Shown piece after piece: positions 39,997 to 49,866 of a stretch of 64,000 nt of DNA; the first letter of the stretch is position 1; every line of letters starts with the position of its first letter. Position numbers and translations under genes: made by a program. The notes below the pieces were generated by a model, which did not search any database, had not been told where the DNA came from, and saw only the letters and a program-made list of their open reading frames with translations. Location of the stretch: NCBI RefSeq assembly GCF_007625075.1, contig NZ_QMIE01000006.1, positions 124,001 through 188,000 on the forward strand. Reading direction: 5' to 3'. This DNA comes from Oceanidesulfovibrio indonesiensis (GTDB taxonomy: Bacteria; Desulfobacterota; Desulfovibrionia; Desulfovibrionales; Desulfovibrionaceae).

Positions 39997-41715
39997 CTAG
40001 CGCACCCCTTTCTGCCTGAGGAACGGGCTGTACTTCTTGTCCGTGCCCATGATGTGGCCGGTGAGCCAGTCCTTGAGGAATTTCATGACCTCCATGGAAA
40101 GAGTCACGCTGCCGCTCTTGAGCTGCTTTTCGAAATCGAGGACCTTGTCCACGAATTTCTGATGCACGTCCTTGTGTGACCGAGCTTCGGGGTAGCCGTG
40201 CTTGGCGAAGAGCTTTTCCTCGTGGGCGAAGTGTTCCACTACGTATCCTTTGAGGCGGTCGAGGATGTCGAGAATGACACTGTCGGCCTTGCGTTGCTTC
40301 ATGGCTTCGTTGAGTTCGTTGATGAGGTCCACAAGCACCTTGTGCTGATCGTCGATGGAGTCGATGCCCACGGAAAGATCGCTGCTCCAGGTGATGAGAG
40401 GCCGGCCCGAGGCCGAGACATTTGCCCCGAGCGTGGTCTTGGAGGCGGCCATCTCCCGGATGATGGCGTCAAGCTCGCCGATGAGGCCGGTCATTGCGGC
40501 CAGGGCGGAAGCGGAATGCGCCATGCCGGAGGCTGTGCTGCCGGCCACGTCGTTGACCTCGGCCACGGCGCGGTTGATCTCCTCCGAGGCGGCGGATTGC
40601 TCTTCGGAGGCCGTGGCGATGGAGTCCACCTGCAATGAGGACTCCTCCACGTGGGAGACGATTTCCTGCATGAACTGGCCGGACTCCTCGGCGCGGGAAG
40701 CAGCAGTGTCCATCTCCTCAGCCACGGATTCCACGGCGGTCACATTCTCGCGGGCCACGTTCTGGATGCCGTGCACGGCCTTGCGCACGTCGTCTGTGGC
40801 GCGCATGGTCTTTTCGGCCAGCTTGCGGACCTCGTCAGCCACCACGGCGAAACCCCGGCCGGCTTCGCCGGCGCGGGCCGCCTCGATGGCGGCGTTGAGG
40901 GCGAGCAGGTTGGTCTGGTCGGCGATTTCCGTGATCATGCCCAGCACCTCGCCGATGGAGTCGGCCTGGGTGTCCAGGGCGGACATGGTGTTCTTGAGGC
41001 CCATGATTCGCTCGCGGATCTGGGTGATGGTCCGCACCGCGTCGCGCACTTCGTCGGCGCCTGTCTGGGCCTTGACGCGGGACTCAGCAGCGCTCCGGGC
41101 GGCGTTGGCCGCGTTCTGGGCGACCTCGGAAACCGTGGCGTTCATCTCCTCCATGGCCGTGGCGACCTCGGCCATGCGGTCACGCTGGATATCGACTCCC
41201 TTGTTGACCTTCTCCACCTCGGCGGACAGCTCTTCCACGGAACCGGCCACCTGCTCGGAAATGGCTTCGGCGCGGGCGGCGCCGCCGGCGAGTTGTTGGA
41301 GGAGTATCGTCAGATGATCTTTCTCTTTCCGGGCGGAATCAAGCTCGGCTTGCAGCGTCTCGGTGTTCCTGCGGCATTCTCGCCGTTCATCTTCGGCAGA
41401 GACGATACGGGCGTTCAGTGTCTCGGCCAGCTTGCCGACGGCGGAGTGTAGCGCGCCAAGCTCGCCGGCAAACGGCCCCGGAGAAGCGCCCTTGCGGCCC
41501 GCGGCGGCTTGCTCGGCAAACCTGGCGAGTGCGGCCAGCGGTCCGAACACGAGGGTGGCCAGCGCGTACACGGCGTATCCGCCGGCAATGAGGGCGATGG
41601 CGGTCGGGATCGCCTGGTAGACGATGCCCACACCTAGCCACGAGCATGCGAGAATGGATGCCGAAGCCAGAGCGGCGATACAAATTGCGAGCAAAATGCG
41701 AGAACAGAGAGACAT
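39997..41715 (-). CDS. Methyl-accepting chemotaxis protein with C-terminal bacteriohemerythrin (DcrH-like)
   Basis: This 572-residue protein starts at ATG 41715 behind GGAGGAATA. Two adjacent hydrophobic segments (about residues 5-30 and 35-60) leave almost no periplasmic domain. A HAMP-like linker and a long coiled coil with the signalling tip [20 protein letters not shown] follow. The last 120 residues are a bacteriohemerythrin: [62 protein letters not shown] carry the His/Glu/Asp di-iron ligands. It should sense oxygen in the cytoplasm and steer the flagellar motor, as DcrH does in D. vulgaris. Confidence 0.93.
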   Translation of the reverse strand: MSLCSRILLAICIAALASASILACSWLGVGIVYQAIPTAIALIAGGYAVYALATLVFGPLAALARFAEQAAAGRKGASPGPFAGELGALHSAVGKLAETLNARIVSAEDERRECRRNTETLQAELDSARKEKDHLTILLQQLAGGAARAEAISEQVAGSVEELSAEVEKVNKGVDIQRDRMAEVATAMEEMNATVSEVAQNAANAARSAAESRVKAQTGADEVRDAVRTITQIRERIMGLKNTMSALDTQADSIGEVLGMITEIADQTNLLALNAAIEAARAGEAGRGFAVVADEVRKLAEKTMRATDDVRKAVHGIQNVARENVTAVESVAEEMDTAASRAEESGQFMQEIVSHVEESSLQVDSIATASEEQSAASEEINRAVAEVNDVAGSTASGMAHSASALAAMTGLIGELDAIIREMAASKTTLGANVSASGRPLITWSSDLSVGIDSIDDQHKVLVDLINELNEAMKQRKADSVILDILDRLKGYVVEHFAHEEKLFAKHGYPEARSHKDVHQKFVDKVLDFEKQLKSGSVTLSMEVMKFLKDWLTGHIMGTDKKYSPFLRQKGVR

Positions 41716-41824
41716 TATTCCTCCGGACGATATAGCAGGAGCGTGTGCGATTTCGAAAAGTGTTTCATTTATTGCGGTGGGTTGGACGCACCTCCAGCAA
41801 GTGTCCATTAGGGCATTTTACGGA

Positions 41825-41860
41825 AAAAGACAAACGGGCCGCTTGAAGACGGCCCGTTTG
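41825..41860 (-). terminator. Terminator of putA
   Basis: CAAACGGGCCG and CGGCCCGTTTG form a perfect stem around an 8-base loop. On the minus strand it is followed by TCTTTTTCC. It lies about 135 bases after the putA stop. Confidence 0.75.
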
Positions 41861-41993
41861 AAAACAAGGATATGGAAGAAAGGGTTCAGGTGGGTTTCCG
41901 CCGTGAAACAAGACTCCTATCGAAACAAGGGGCTGTCGTTTCAGTTGAATGCACAAAGACGCCCAAACTTTTTCAGGCATCTGAGGCGATGCT

Positions 41994-44900
41994 CTAAACC
42001 CACTCGTCGTCCTCGGCGATGGGCGTGAAGCCCCGGCGCATGGTGTTTTCCGTGACCACCTTGGGATCCATGTACTGGATGAGGTAGTCCGGGCCACCGG
42101 TCTTCGAGCCGATGCCGGAGAGTTTGAACCCGCCGAAGGCCTGACGCTCAACGAGCGCGCCCACGTTGTTGCGGTTCAGGTACAGGTTGCCCACGTTGAA
42201 CTCCCGGCGGGCCTGCTCCAGGTGTCGGGGCGAGCGGGAGAACACGCCGCCGGTGAGCGCATAGCGAGTGGAGTTGGCCCACTCGATGGCCTGGTCGAAA
42301 TCCCTGGCGCGCATCACGGCGAGCACCGGGCCGAAAATTTCCTCCTGGGCGATGCGGTGTTCCGGGGTGATGCCCCCCACGATGGTCATGGGCACGAAGC
42401 AGGCGTTGTCCGTGTCCAGTTCCGGCGCGGCGGCGTGCTCCAGCAGAATGGCGCCTTCCTTGCGTGCTATTTCCACGTACTCCTTGATCTTCTTCTGCTG
42501 GCTCTTGTCCACCACCGGACCCATGTTGTAGTGCGGGTTCTCGGCGGGACCGATTTTGAGGGATCGTGCGCCTTCCACGAGGCGCTCAACGAAGCGATCA
42601 TAGATGGAATCCACCACGATGACCCGCGAGCAGGCCGAGCACTTCTGGCCCTGGAAGCCGAAGGCGGCGTACAGGGTGTGCACCACGGCCTCGTCCAGCT
42701 CGGCGTCGTCGTCTATTATGATGGCGTTCTTGCCGCCCATCTCGGCGATGACGCGCTTTACGTGGTCCTGCCCGGGCTGGAGCTTGGCCGCTGTTTCGAT
42801 AATATGCGTACCCACCTCCATGGAGCCGGTGAAGGCGATGACGCCGACCTCGGGCCGGGTCACCAGGTGGTCGCCCATCACGGAGCTGCGGCCCGGCACG
42901 TAGTTGAAGATGCCGTCCGGCACGCCGGCATCCCTGAAGATGTCCACGAGGCCGTAGCCCACGACCGAGGAGAGCGACGACGGCTTGTAGAGCACGGCGT
43001 TGCCTGTGACGATGGCGGCGGAGCACATGCCGGCAGAGATGGCCAGGGGGAAGTTCCACGGCCCGATGACCGCGGCCACGCCCTTGGGCTGGTACATGTA
43101 GTGGTTGATCTCGCCCGGGGCGCGACCCATGCGGCGGGGCTGGTCGAGCCGCAGCATGTCGCGCGCGTAGTACTCCATGAAGTCGATGGCCTCGCCCACG
43201 TCGGCGTGGGCCTGATCCCACTGCTTGCCCACTTCGAGAACCTGTACGGCGCAGAGGTCGAAGATACGCTCCTTGGCGATCTCGGCGGCGCGCAGAATGA
43301 TTTCGGCCCGTTCTTTGGCGGGCCGGCGGCCCCATTCCTTTTGCGCCTGCACGGCGGCGGCGATGGCCTGGTCGATCTCGGCAACCCCGGCCTGACAGAC
43401 CTCGCCCACCACCTCAGAGATGTTCGCGGGGTTGGTGGAGGGGATGCGGTCGTCAGTGGTGATCTCCGTGCCGCCGATGTACAGCGGCAGGGTGCGGCCC
43501 ATGTCAGCGCGGAGCCTGGAGATGGCCTCAGGGAATGCCTCGCGCGCCTCCTCGATGGTGAAGTCGATGGCCGGATCGTTGCGGAAGGGACCGATCTCGC
43601 AGCTGGGCGCAGGAGCCGGCGCGGGTCCGCGGCCTTCGCGCTCGGCAATAGCCACGGGGTTCTCCAGCAGCCGGTCGTGATCGGATTCGTCGGCAAAGGA
43701 CTGGCGAAGAAAGGATTCGTTGGCCGTGTTCTCCAGCAGCCGGCGCACCAGGTACGCCATGCCGGGCACCAGGTCGCCGTACGGGCAGTAGAGCCGCACC
43801 CGGCCGGCCACGTTGAGCAGCCCTTTGCGCACAGGCTCGGCCATGCCGTAGAGCACCTGGAACTCGTAGGCCTCATCGGGCACGTTCAGTGCAAGGGCCA
43901 TTTCCTGCACCGAAGCAATGGATCGGATGTTGTGCGAGCCGCACGCCAGGTGGCAGATGTCCGCGTTCTCCAGGATGTAGCCGGCAACGCGCTCGAAGGC
44001 GGCGTCGGACTCGGCCTTCACCGTGTAAACCGGAATCTCCCAACCGTTCTGTTTGGCCTTCACGGTCTCGTAGTCCCAGTAGGCGCCTTTCACCAGACGG
44101 ATGGAAACAGGCAGGCTCTCGGCGCGGGCCCATTCGATGAGGTCTTTCGCATCGGCGTCGGTCTCGCGCAGGTAGGTCTGCAGCACAATGCCCAGGTGCG
44201 GGTAGTCCCTGAACTCCGGATGGCTGCGCAGCTGCTTGTAAACCTCGATGGTGATGTCCTTGAGGTCGAGCTGCTCCATATCGATGCAGAGAAATCCGCC
44301 CACATCGCGGGTCTTGCGCGCCACCGGAATAAGGCGGTTCAGGATGCCCTGGACCGAGCCCTCGAAGTCCCGGGGCTTGGCCTGGGAGTAGAACGCCGAG
44401 GGTTTGACCGAAAGATTGATCTTCGGGGAGTGCCCCCAGTCGAGTTCCCCGTTTTTGCCCAGGGTTTTCCATTTGGACTGGGCCTTGCCCACAGCGTCCA
44501 GCAGTTCGAGGTGTTCCTCAAGCCGGGCGTCGGCCTCGGCCTCGCTTACGGTTGCTTCGCCCAGCACGTCGAGCACGAAGGCGAAGCCGTCCTTGCGCAG
44601 CTTATCGATGGAAGCGACCGCTTCTCTGGTGTTCTGACCCACAATGAACTGGCGCGCCATCTTTTCGATGTTTCCGCGGATGGACTTGGCCATGATCTTG
44701 CCGCCGACCTTGCCGGCGATGCCCGCGGACTTGATGCCGAATTTCATGACGGGCGGCAGCTCGCCGCAGTCGTCCACGAAGTATTCGTCGATGTGGCGGG
44801 ACAGGGACTCGCCGTTGTCCAGATAGGGCAGGACGTCCACGAATCGAAACAGACGGATCTTGAAGTCCTCGTTCTTCATGGCCCAGTCCATGACCTTGCC

Positions 44901-45005
44901 GGTCCACCAGCCCTTGTTGAAGATAGAGGGGGCCTCGCCGGCGATGGAGGTGAAGAACTCCCTTCCGCGCGCCTTGATTGCTGCATCGAGTTGGCTCGTG
45001 TCCAT
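41994..45005 (-). CDS. putA: Bifunctional proline dehydrogenase / P5C dehydrogenase
   Basis: This 1003-residue enzyme oxidises proline to glutamate in two steps: FAD-linked proline dehydrogenase (about residues 120-480) and NAD-linked delta-1-pyrroline-5-carboxylate dehydrogenase (about 500-1000). The PRODH barrel has LSVKPSAFYSQ, LVKGAYWDYET and RLYCPYGDLVPGMAYLVRRL. The aldehyde dehydrogenase half has FTGSMEVGTHI, EMGGKNAIIIDDDAELDEA and the catalytic Cys near 789 in FGFQGQKCSACSRVIV. No N-terminal DNA-binding domain is present, so it cannot self-repress; the adjacent Lrp-type regulator may do that. ATG 45005 follows AGGAGCCCGTC. Confidence 0.96.
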   Translation of the reverse strand: MDTSQLDAAIKARGREFFTSIAGEAPSIFNKGWWTGKVMDWAMKNEDFKIRLFRFVDVLPYLDNGESLSRHIDEYFVDDCGELPPVMKFGIKSAGIAGKVGGKIMAKSIRGNIEKMARQFIVGQNTREAVASIDKLRKDGFAFVLDVLGEATVSEAEADARLEEHLELLDAVGKAQSKWKTLGKNGELDWGHSPKINLSVKPSAFYSQAKPRDFEGSVQGILNRLIPVARKTRDVGGFLCIDMEQLDLKDITIEVYKQLRSHPEFRDYPHLGIVLQTYLRETDADAKDLIEWARAESLPVSIRLVKGAYWDYETVKAKQNGWEIPVYTVKAESDAAFERVAGYILENADICHLACGSHNIRSIASVQEMALALNVPDEAYEFQVLYGMAEPVRKGLLNVAGRVRLYCPYGDLVPGMAYLVRRLLENTANESFLRQSFADESDHDRLLENPVAIAEREGRGPAPAPAPSCEIGPFRNDPAIDFTIEEAREAFPEAISRLRADMGRTLPLYIGGTEITTDDRIPSTNPANISEVVGEVCQAGVAEIDQAIAAAVQAQKEWGRRPAKERAEIILRAAEIAKERIFDLCAVQVLEVGKQWDQAHADVGEAIDFMEYYARDMLRLDQPRRMGRAPGEINHYMYQPKGVAAVIGPWNFPLAISAGMCSAAIVTGNAVLYKPSSLSSVVGYGLVDIFRDAGVPDGIFNYVPGRSSVMGDHLVTRPEVGVIAFTGSMEVGTHIIETAAKLQPGQDHVKRVIAEMGGKNAIIIDDDAELDEAVVHTLYAAFGFQGQKCSACSRVIVVDSIYDRFVERLVEGARSLKIGPAENPHYNMGPVVDKSQQKKIKEYVEIARKEGAILLEHAAAPELDTDNACFVPMTIVGGITPEHRIAQEEIFGPVLAVMRARDFDQAIEWANSTRYALTGGVFSRSPRHLEQARREFNVGNLYLNRNNVGALVERQAFGGFKLSGIGSKTGGPDYLIQYMDPKVVTENTMRRGFTPIAEDDEWV

Positions 45006-45036
45006 GACGGGCTCCTGTAGGTGTCGCTGATGTGGT

Positions 45037-45594
45037 TCAGTCTGCGCCGGGGGCGCTGTCGGTTTGGTAGTCCTCGTCCACGGGGATGGGCAGCCGCGCG
45101 GACTCCTTGAGCGTGGAAAGCACGACGGTGGTGCGGGTGTCGCGCACGCTTGGAATGCGGCCGAACTCCTTGAGCAAGCGGCCGAGATGGTCGGTGTCGG
45201 CAACGCGGACCTTGACGAGGTAGCAGTCGTGGCCGGCAGTGTGGTGAACTTCCATGACTTCGGGAATGCGCGCCAGAAGTTCGCCGGCGCTCGTGTCGCC
45301 AGGGACTTCCTCGCTGCGCACATGAGTGAAGGCGGTAAGGCCGTGGCCCAGGGCCTTGGCGTTGAGCCGGGCCTCGTACCCGCGGATCAGTCCTTTGCGC
45401 TCCAGCTTGCGGATGCGTTCCAGAACAGCGGATGGCGCCATGGAAACGCGGCGGGCAATGGCCGCGTTGGTGATTCGGGCGTTCTCCTGCAATGCGTCGA
45501 GGATGGCGCGGTCCACGGCGTCGAGGCCGCCGGCTGCCTCTGGTCGGCCGTTGCTGTGTTTCAGGTCGAGTTCAATGGTTTCATCTTGGCTCAT
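45037..45594 (-). CDS. Lrp/AsnC-family transcriptional regulator
   Basis: This 185-residue protein has an N-terminal helix-turn-helix (LDAVDRAILDALQENARITN, AAIARRVSMAPSAVLERIRK) and a C-terminal RAM ligand-binding domain (VMEVHHTAGHDCYLVKVRVA, RTTVVLSTLKESARLP). About 25 extra residues precede the DNA-binding domain. It lies 31 bp upstream of putA on the same strand and is divergent from an APC permease. A proline-responsive activator of putA, like PutR or BkdR-type regulators, is the natural inference. Confidence 0.92.
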   Translation of the reverse strand: MSQDETIELDLKHSNGRPEAAGGLDAVDRAILDALQENARITNAAIARRVSMAPSAVLERIRKLERKGLIRGYEARLNAKALGHGLTAFTHVRSEEVPGDTSAGELLARIPEVMEVHHTAGHDCYLVKVRVADTDHLGRLLKEFGRIPSVRDTRTTVVLSTLKESARLPIPVDEDYQTDSAPGAD

Positions 45595-45873
45595 GTTTTT
45601 GACGTTTGTTCGATCATTAACAAATTGTCAAGACGAATCGTCGGATTTCTTTGCTGAAATCTGAATGAAATGCTGGTTCGGTGTGTTGCAGGCAATCGAT
45701 GTTGTGCTGGCACGGGTTACTTTCCGCTTGCTCTCGGTGTATGGTGTGAAAGCGATTAGTGATCGCTGCGTCACGGCTCGAAGCCCCCTGGAACGTCCTG
45801 CGGGCAGCGAGTTCGGGCGTCTAAAACAGCGAAGCGATTGCCGGACTTGGATCGCTCCGACAGCGTGTTGGAT

Positions 45874-47724
45874 ATGGGAAAGGAACCAGCAGGCCACAGC
45901 ACCCTCGCGCGGTCCATGGGGCTGACCGATGTCTTCGCCGTAGCCACAGGGGCGATGATCAGCTCGGGCATCTTCGTGCTTCCGGGCATCGCCCATGCCC
46001 AGGCCGGGCCGGCTGTCGTGCTTTCATATGTGTTTGCCGGGTGCATTGCCGCCATGGGCATGCTTTCCCTGGCCGAGACGCTCACGGCCATGCCCAAGGC
46101 AGGGGGCGGGTATTTCATCGTCATGCGCACCATGGGGCCGGCCGTGGGCACGGTGGCCGGTCTGTGCATCTGGTTTTCCCTGGCGCTCAAGTCCGCCTTT
46201 GCGCTCATAGGGCTGGCTGCTTTTATCGAAGTATTCTTCGAGATGGATCACCGCATCACCGGAACCGTGCTTTGTCTCGTTTTCCTTGGGGTTAATCTGC
46301 GCGGCGTGCGGGAGGCGGCCGTCGTGCAGAAGATCCTCGTCGTCTTCCTTTGTGCGGCGCTCGGCGTGTACATCATAACGGGCCTGGACCATGTACGGCC
46401 GGATCACTTCCTGCCGTTCGCTTCCAAAGGCTGGAACGCGGTGTTCTCCACAGCGGGCACGGTGTTCGTGGCGTACGGCGGCCTGCTCGCCGTGGACTCG
46501 GTGGCCGAGGAAACGCGCAATCCCGGCAGGACCCTGCCGCTGGGCCTTTTCCTTTCCCTGATTGTGGTGATGGTCCTCTACAGCCTCGCCGTGTTCGTAA
46601 CCACTGGCGTGCTGCCGTCCGGCGAGCTGAACGATTCGCTTACCCCTATTTCCGACGGCGCCCGAGCCTTTCTGGGCCGGCCTGGCTTTGTGCTCGTTTC
46701 CGCTGCGGCCGTGGCGGCTTTCATTTCCACGGCCAACGCCGGTCTCATCACTTCTTCCCGGTATCTTCTGGCGCTGGCGCGCGACGAAAACGTGCCGCCC
46801 TTTCTGGGTCGCATCTCGTCGCGCAATGTGCCGTCGGTCGCGCTCATTTTCACCACTCTGCTCGTCATCGCAGTGCTCTTCATCGATCTGAAGATGCTTG
46901 TAGGCGCAGCTTCCACGGTTTTGATCCTCAAATACGTGCTCATGAACCTGAGTGTCATCGTGCTGCGGGAATCCAGGCTGCTCAACTATCGTCCGGTCTT
47001 CAAGGCGCCGCTCTATCCGTGGGTGCAGGTCATCGGCGTCGTGGGGTCGATATTCCTCATCTTCGAGATGGGCTGGAAGGCTTTGCTTTTGGCCACCGGT
47101 CTTATCACCGCCGGATTCGCCGTCTACTGGTTTTACGGTCGCATAAGAAAGGGCAGGGAATACGCGCTGATGCACCTCACCGAGCGGTTGCTCGGCAAGG
47201 AGTATGCTGGCGACGCACTTGAGGACGAACTGCGGGAGATAGTGCGCATCCGCAATGAGCGGGACTTCGACGTGTTCGACCGCGCCGTGCAGGAGGCCAT
47301 CGTCATAGACGTGCCGCCGGAGACGCCGTCCAAGGAATCGCTCCGCTATCTGGAAAAAGAAGCGGAGCGGCTCGGCTGTCCGGACTGCGAGCGGGTTGCG
47401 GGGTTTTTCCGCAAGGAGGCGGAGCAGGGCGTGGACCAGGTGATGCCCGGGGTGGGCATTTCGCACCTCGTGGTGCGGGGGGAGGACGTCCTGCGGTTGG
47501 TCATTGTGCGCGACGTGAACCGTCTGGCGCTAGGCGACGCCAGGGTGTTCGCCTACTTCCTCGTGCTGACCAGCGAGAATCGCCGGCAGAGCTACGTGCC
47601 GGCCGTGGCGGCCTTGTCGCAGATCGTGCTCGCCGAGGATTTCGAGAAGCGGTGGCTGACCACGAAAAAGAAGGAGCGGCTCAAGGACATCCTGCACCTG
47701 GGCGAGAGACGGCCCATGGCGTGA
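45874..47724 (+). CDS. APC-family amino acid permease with C-terminal PTS EIIA-like domain
   Basis: This roughly 616-residue protein has a 12-helix APC permease (about residues 10-425; VFAVATGAMISSGIFVLPGI is the unwound first helix, FVAYGGLLAVDSVAEETRNP a family block). About 190 cytoplasmic residues follow, and the last 140 resemble a type 2 PTS EIIA domain (GVGISHLVVRGEDVLRLVIV, VFAYFLVLTSENRRQSYVPA). The His in GVGISH sits where the EIIA phosphohistidine would be. It may link uptake to a phosphorelay. The position divergent from the proline regulator suggests amino acid, possibly proline, uptake. The start is uncertain: ATG 45874 and TTG 45838 both lack a clear ribosome site. Confidence 0.85.
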   Translation: MGKEPAGHSTLARSMGLTDVFAVATGAMISSGIFVLPGIAHAQAGPAVVLSYVFAGCIAAMGMLSLAETLTAMPKAGGGYFIVMRTMGPAVGTVAGLCIWFSLALKSAFALIGLAAFIEVFFEMDHRITGTVLCLVFLGVNLRGVREAAVVQKILVVFLCAALGVYIITGLDHVRPDHFLPFASKGWNAVFSTAGTVFVAYGGLLAVDSVAEETRNPGRTLPLGLFLSLIVVMVLYSLAVFVTTGVLPSGELNDSLTPISDGARAFLGRPGFVLVSAAAVAAFISTANAGLITSSRYLLALARDENVPPFLGRISSRNVPSVALIFTTLLVIAVLFIDLKMLVGAASTVLILKYVLMNLSVIVLRESRLLNYRPVFKAPLYPWVQVIGVVGSIFLIFEMGWKALLLATGLITAGFAVYWFYGRIRKGREYALMHLTERLLGKEYAGDALEDELREIVRIRNERDFDVFDRAVQEAIVIDVPPETPSKESLRYLEKEAERLGCPDCERVAGFFRKEAEQGVDQVMPGVGISHLVVRGEDVLRLVIVRDVNRLALGDARVFAYFLVLTSENRRQSYVPAVAALSQIVLAEDFEKRWLTTKKKERLKDILHLGERRPMA

Positions 47725-47841
47725 GCTACTGCGGCAAGATTTCAATCAAGCATGGCGGCAGTACGGCAGGGATTCTGTGAAGGTTCGCTGTTTCCTCAGG
47801 GGCCTGACGGTGTATGATCTGCCGGCGGCTGATCCGGAAAG

Positions 47842-48555
47842 TCAACTCCGACTCTGTAGTGAAGCGACGATCCCCCGCACGGCCTCCACCGGGTCGGCTG
47901 CGTCGCGGATGGGCCGTCCGATGACGATATGGTCGGCGCCGGCGGCCACAGCCTCGGCCGGGGTGAGCACGCGTTTCTGGTCGTCTCCGGTTACCGGGGG
48001 GCCGGCAGGACGCACGCCGGGAGTGACGATGGCAAAGTCCGGCCCGGCGATCCCGCGCAGCAATGACGCTTCCCAGGGTGAGCAGACCACGCCAGTGAGC
48101 CCGGCCTCCCGGGCCATGCGGGCGCGCATCTCCACGAGTTCCTGTGGGCTCTTCGTGATGCCGGAGGCGCCGAGGTCGTCCGGACCCAGACTGGTGAGCA
48201 CGGTGACGCCAAGCACAGGCGGACCGCCGGCGGCCTGGGCCTCGGCGGCCGCAACCATCACCTGCGGCTCGGCATGCACCGTGGCGAAAGCGATATTCGG
48301 CAACGGTTTCATTGCCAGCAGCGAGCGACGCACCGTGGCCGGCACGTCATGCAGTTTGAGGTCGAGCATCACGCGGCCGCCGCGGTGGGCGATTTCATGA
48401 ATGATCTGCGGGCCGGCGGCGATGAACAGTTCAAGGCCGACCTTGAAGAAAACGAGCTCGCCGGCAAGGCGGTCCACCAGGGCGATAGCCTCCTCGGGCG
48501 TGGGCACGTCGAGGGCGAAGATGATGCGTTCGCGGGCAGGGATGGGAATATTCAT
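47842..48555 (-). CDS. pyrF: Orotidine 5'-phosphate decarboxylase
   Basis: This 237-residue TIM-barrel enzyme makes UMP in the last step of de novo pyrimidine synthesis. The catalytic D-K-x-x-D array is in VMLDLKLHDVPATV. Other blocks are IIFALDVPTPEEAIALVDRL, IVTPGVRPAGPP and ADHIVIGRPIRDAADPVEAV. It stands apart from other pyr genes, upstream of nothing on its strand in this window. Confidence 0.96.
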   Translation of the reverse strand: MNIPIPARERIIFALDVPTPEEAIALVDRLAGELVFFKVGLELFIAAGPQIIHEIAHRGGRVMLDLKLHDVPATVRRSLLAMKPLPNIAFATVHAEPQVMVAAAEAQAAGGPPVLGVTVLTSLGPDDLGASGITKSPQELVEMRARMAREAGLTGVVCSPWEASLLRGIAGPDFAIVTPGVRPAGPPVTGDDQKRVLTPAEAVAAGADHIVIGRPIRDAADPVEAVRGIVASLQSRS

Positions 48556-48591
48556 TGTCTATTTTCCTGGATGAACATGTTGTAATTGCAT

Positions 48592-48687
48592 GCCTCCGGC
48601 GGCTGGGGAGCATTGTTCCCAGACCCCCGGAACGTGGTCAAGGGGGTATCATCTCCTTGCAGGGTGCATGAGGGACAGCGTCCCTCG
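48592..48687. repeat. Degenerate GC-rich intergenic repeat with two hairpins
   Basis: GCCTCCGGCGGCTGGGGAGC begins a stretch with CTGGGGA-x-TTCCCAG-type pairing and a perfect GAGGGAC-AGC-GTCCCTC (48669-48686). The pattern recalls the abundant GCCTCCGGCGGC...CCCCC repeats between Desulfovibrio genes, from memory. It lies between pyrF and the aminotransferase gene and could attenuate read-through into pyrF. Confidence 0.45.
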
Positions 48688-48699
48688 AAATTCATATCC

Positions 48700-49866
48700 T
48701 TAACCAAGAGCTGCGCGCACCACGCCGGTCACGCGATCCACGTCCCTTTCCGTGAGCGTGGAGCCCGAGGGAAGGCAGAGCCCCCGTGCGAACAGATCCG
48801 CGCCCACGGAGCCGGTCGGATTCAGGTACGCCTGCGCTCCGGCAAAGACCGGCTGCATGTGCATGGGTTTCCAGAGCGGCCGGGACTCGATGTCCGCTGC
48901 GGCCAGCGCCATGCGTACGGCCTCGCGGCGGGCATGGCCGGTGGGCGAGGAATCGCTATTGTCGAAGGTGACGCAGGTGAGCCACCAGTTGGGCGCGGCG
49001 TCTTCCGGCTCGGGTATGAACTGGATAGGCAGGCCGGCGAGGCGCTCCATGTACCAGTCCCGAACCGCCTTGCGCTGGGCCATGCGTTCCTCCAGGTGCG
49101 GCAACTGCGCACGGCCGATGGCCGCGAGCACGTTGGGCATGCGGTAGGAGTAGCCGATGGCCGAGTGCTCGTAGTGGGGGGCCGGGTCCTTGGCCATGGT
49201 CGCCAGGGAGAGCGCGCGCTGTGCGGTTTCCTCGTCCGGGCAGACCAGCGCCCCGCCGCCGGAGCAGGTGACGATTTTGTTGCCGTTGAAGGAAAGCACC
49301 CCGAAATCGCCGAGGGCGCCGGTGGGAACGCCGCCGGACGTTGCGCCGAGGGTCTCGGCCGCATCTTCGATGAGCGCGGCGTCATGCTCGCGGCACAGCT
49401 CGCGGATGATGGCTATATGGTCCGGCGGTATCGGCCGTCCATACAGATGCACGGCGACCACGGCCTTGATGCGCCGACCATGGGTTCGCGCCGAGTCAAA
49501 CGCCTCGCGAACACGTTCCGGATCCAGGTTCCAGGTGTCCGGGTGGGCGTCCGCAAACATCGCTGAAGCGCCGAGGTACGATGCCGGCGCGATGGAGGCG
49601 ATGAACGTGAGATCCGAGCACAGGACCGAGTCTCCAGGCCCCACGCCGGCGAGGATCAGGGCCAGGTGGATGGCCGCGGTGCCGGAGTTGAGCGCGACCA
49701 CCCGTTTTGTCTGCGGATCGATGTGCAGGATGTTGGAGACGTCCGCTTCGAACTCGGCCAGGGTCGGTCCGGCCGGGGCCAGGTAGCGTTTTTCCAGGGC
49801 CTCGCGCAGGGAGTCGAGCTCATTGCCGGTGAGGTGTGGCGGCGAAAGAAATATGCGTTGGGTCAT
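48700..49866 (-). CDS. DegT/DnrJ/EryC1-family PLP aminotransferase
   Basis: This 388-residue enzyme transfers an amino group to a nucleotide sugar for surface glycans. It has the family start IFLSPPHLTGNELDSLREAL, the substrate-region GTAAIHLALILAGVGPGDSV, IEDAAETLG and the PLP lysine in LSFNGNKIVTCSGGGAL. The closest functional picture is PglE-type UDP-4-amino-sugar synthesis. Its start overlaps the sugar transferase stop by 4 bp (ATGA), so the two genes act together. The matching dehydratase and acetyltransferase are not in the window. Confidence 0.92.
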   Translation of the reverse strand: MTQRIFLSPPHLTGNELDSLREALEKRYLAPAGPTLAEFEADVSNILHIDPQTKRVVALNSGTAAIHLALILAGVGPGDSVLCSDLTFIASIAPASYLGASAMFADAHPDTWNLDPERVREAFDSARTHGRRIKAVVAVHLYGRPIPPDHIAIIRELCREHDAALIEDAAETLGATSGGVPTGALGDFGVLSFNGNKIVTCSGGGALVCPDEETAQRALSLATMAKDPAPHYEHSAIGYSYRMPNVLAAIGRAQLPHLEERMAQRKAVRDWYMERLAGLPIQFIPEPEDAAPNWWLTCVTFDNSDSSPTGHARREAVRMALAAADIESRPLWKPMHMQPVFAGAQAYLNPTGSVGADLFARGLCLPSGSTLTERDVDRVTGVVRAALG

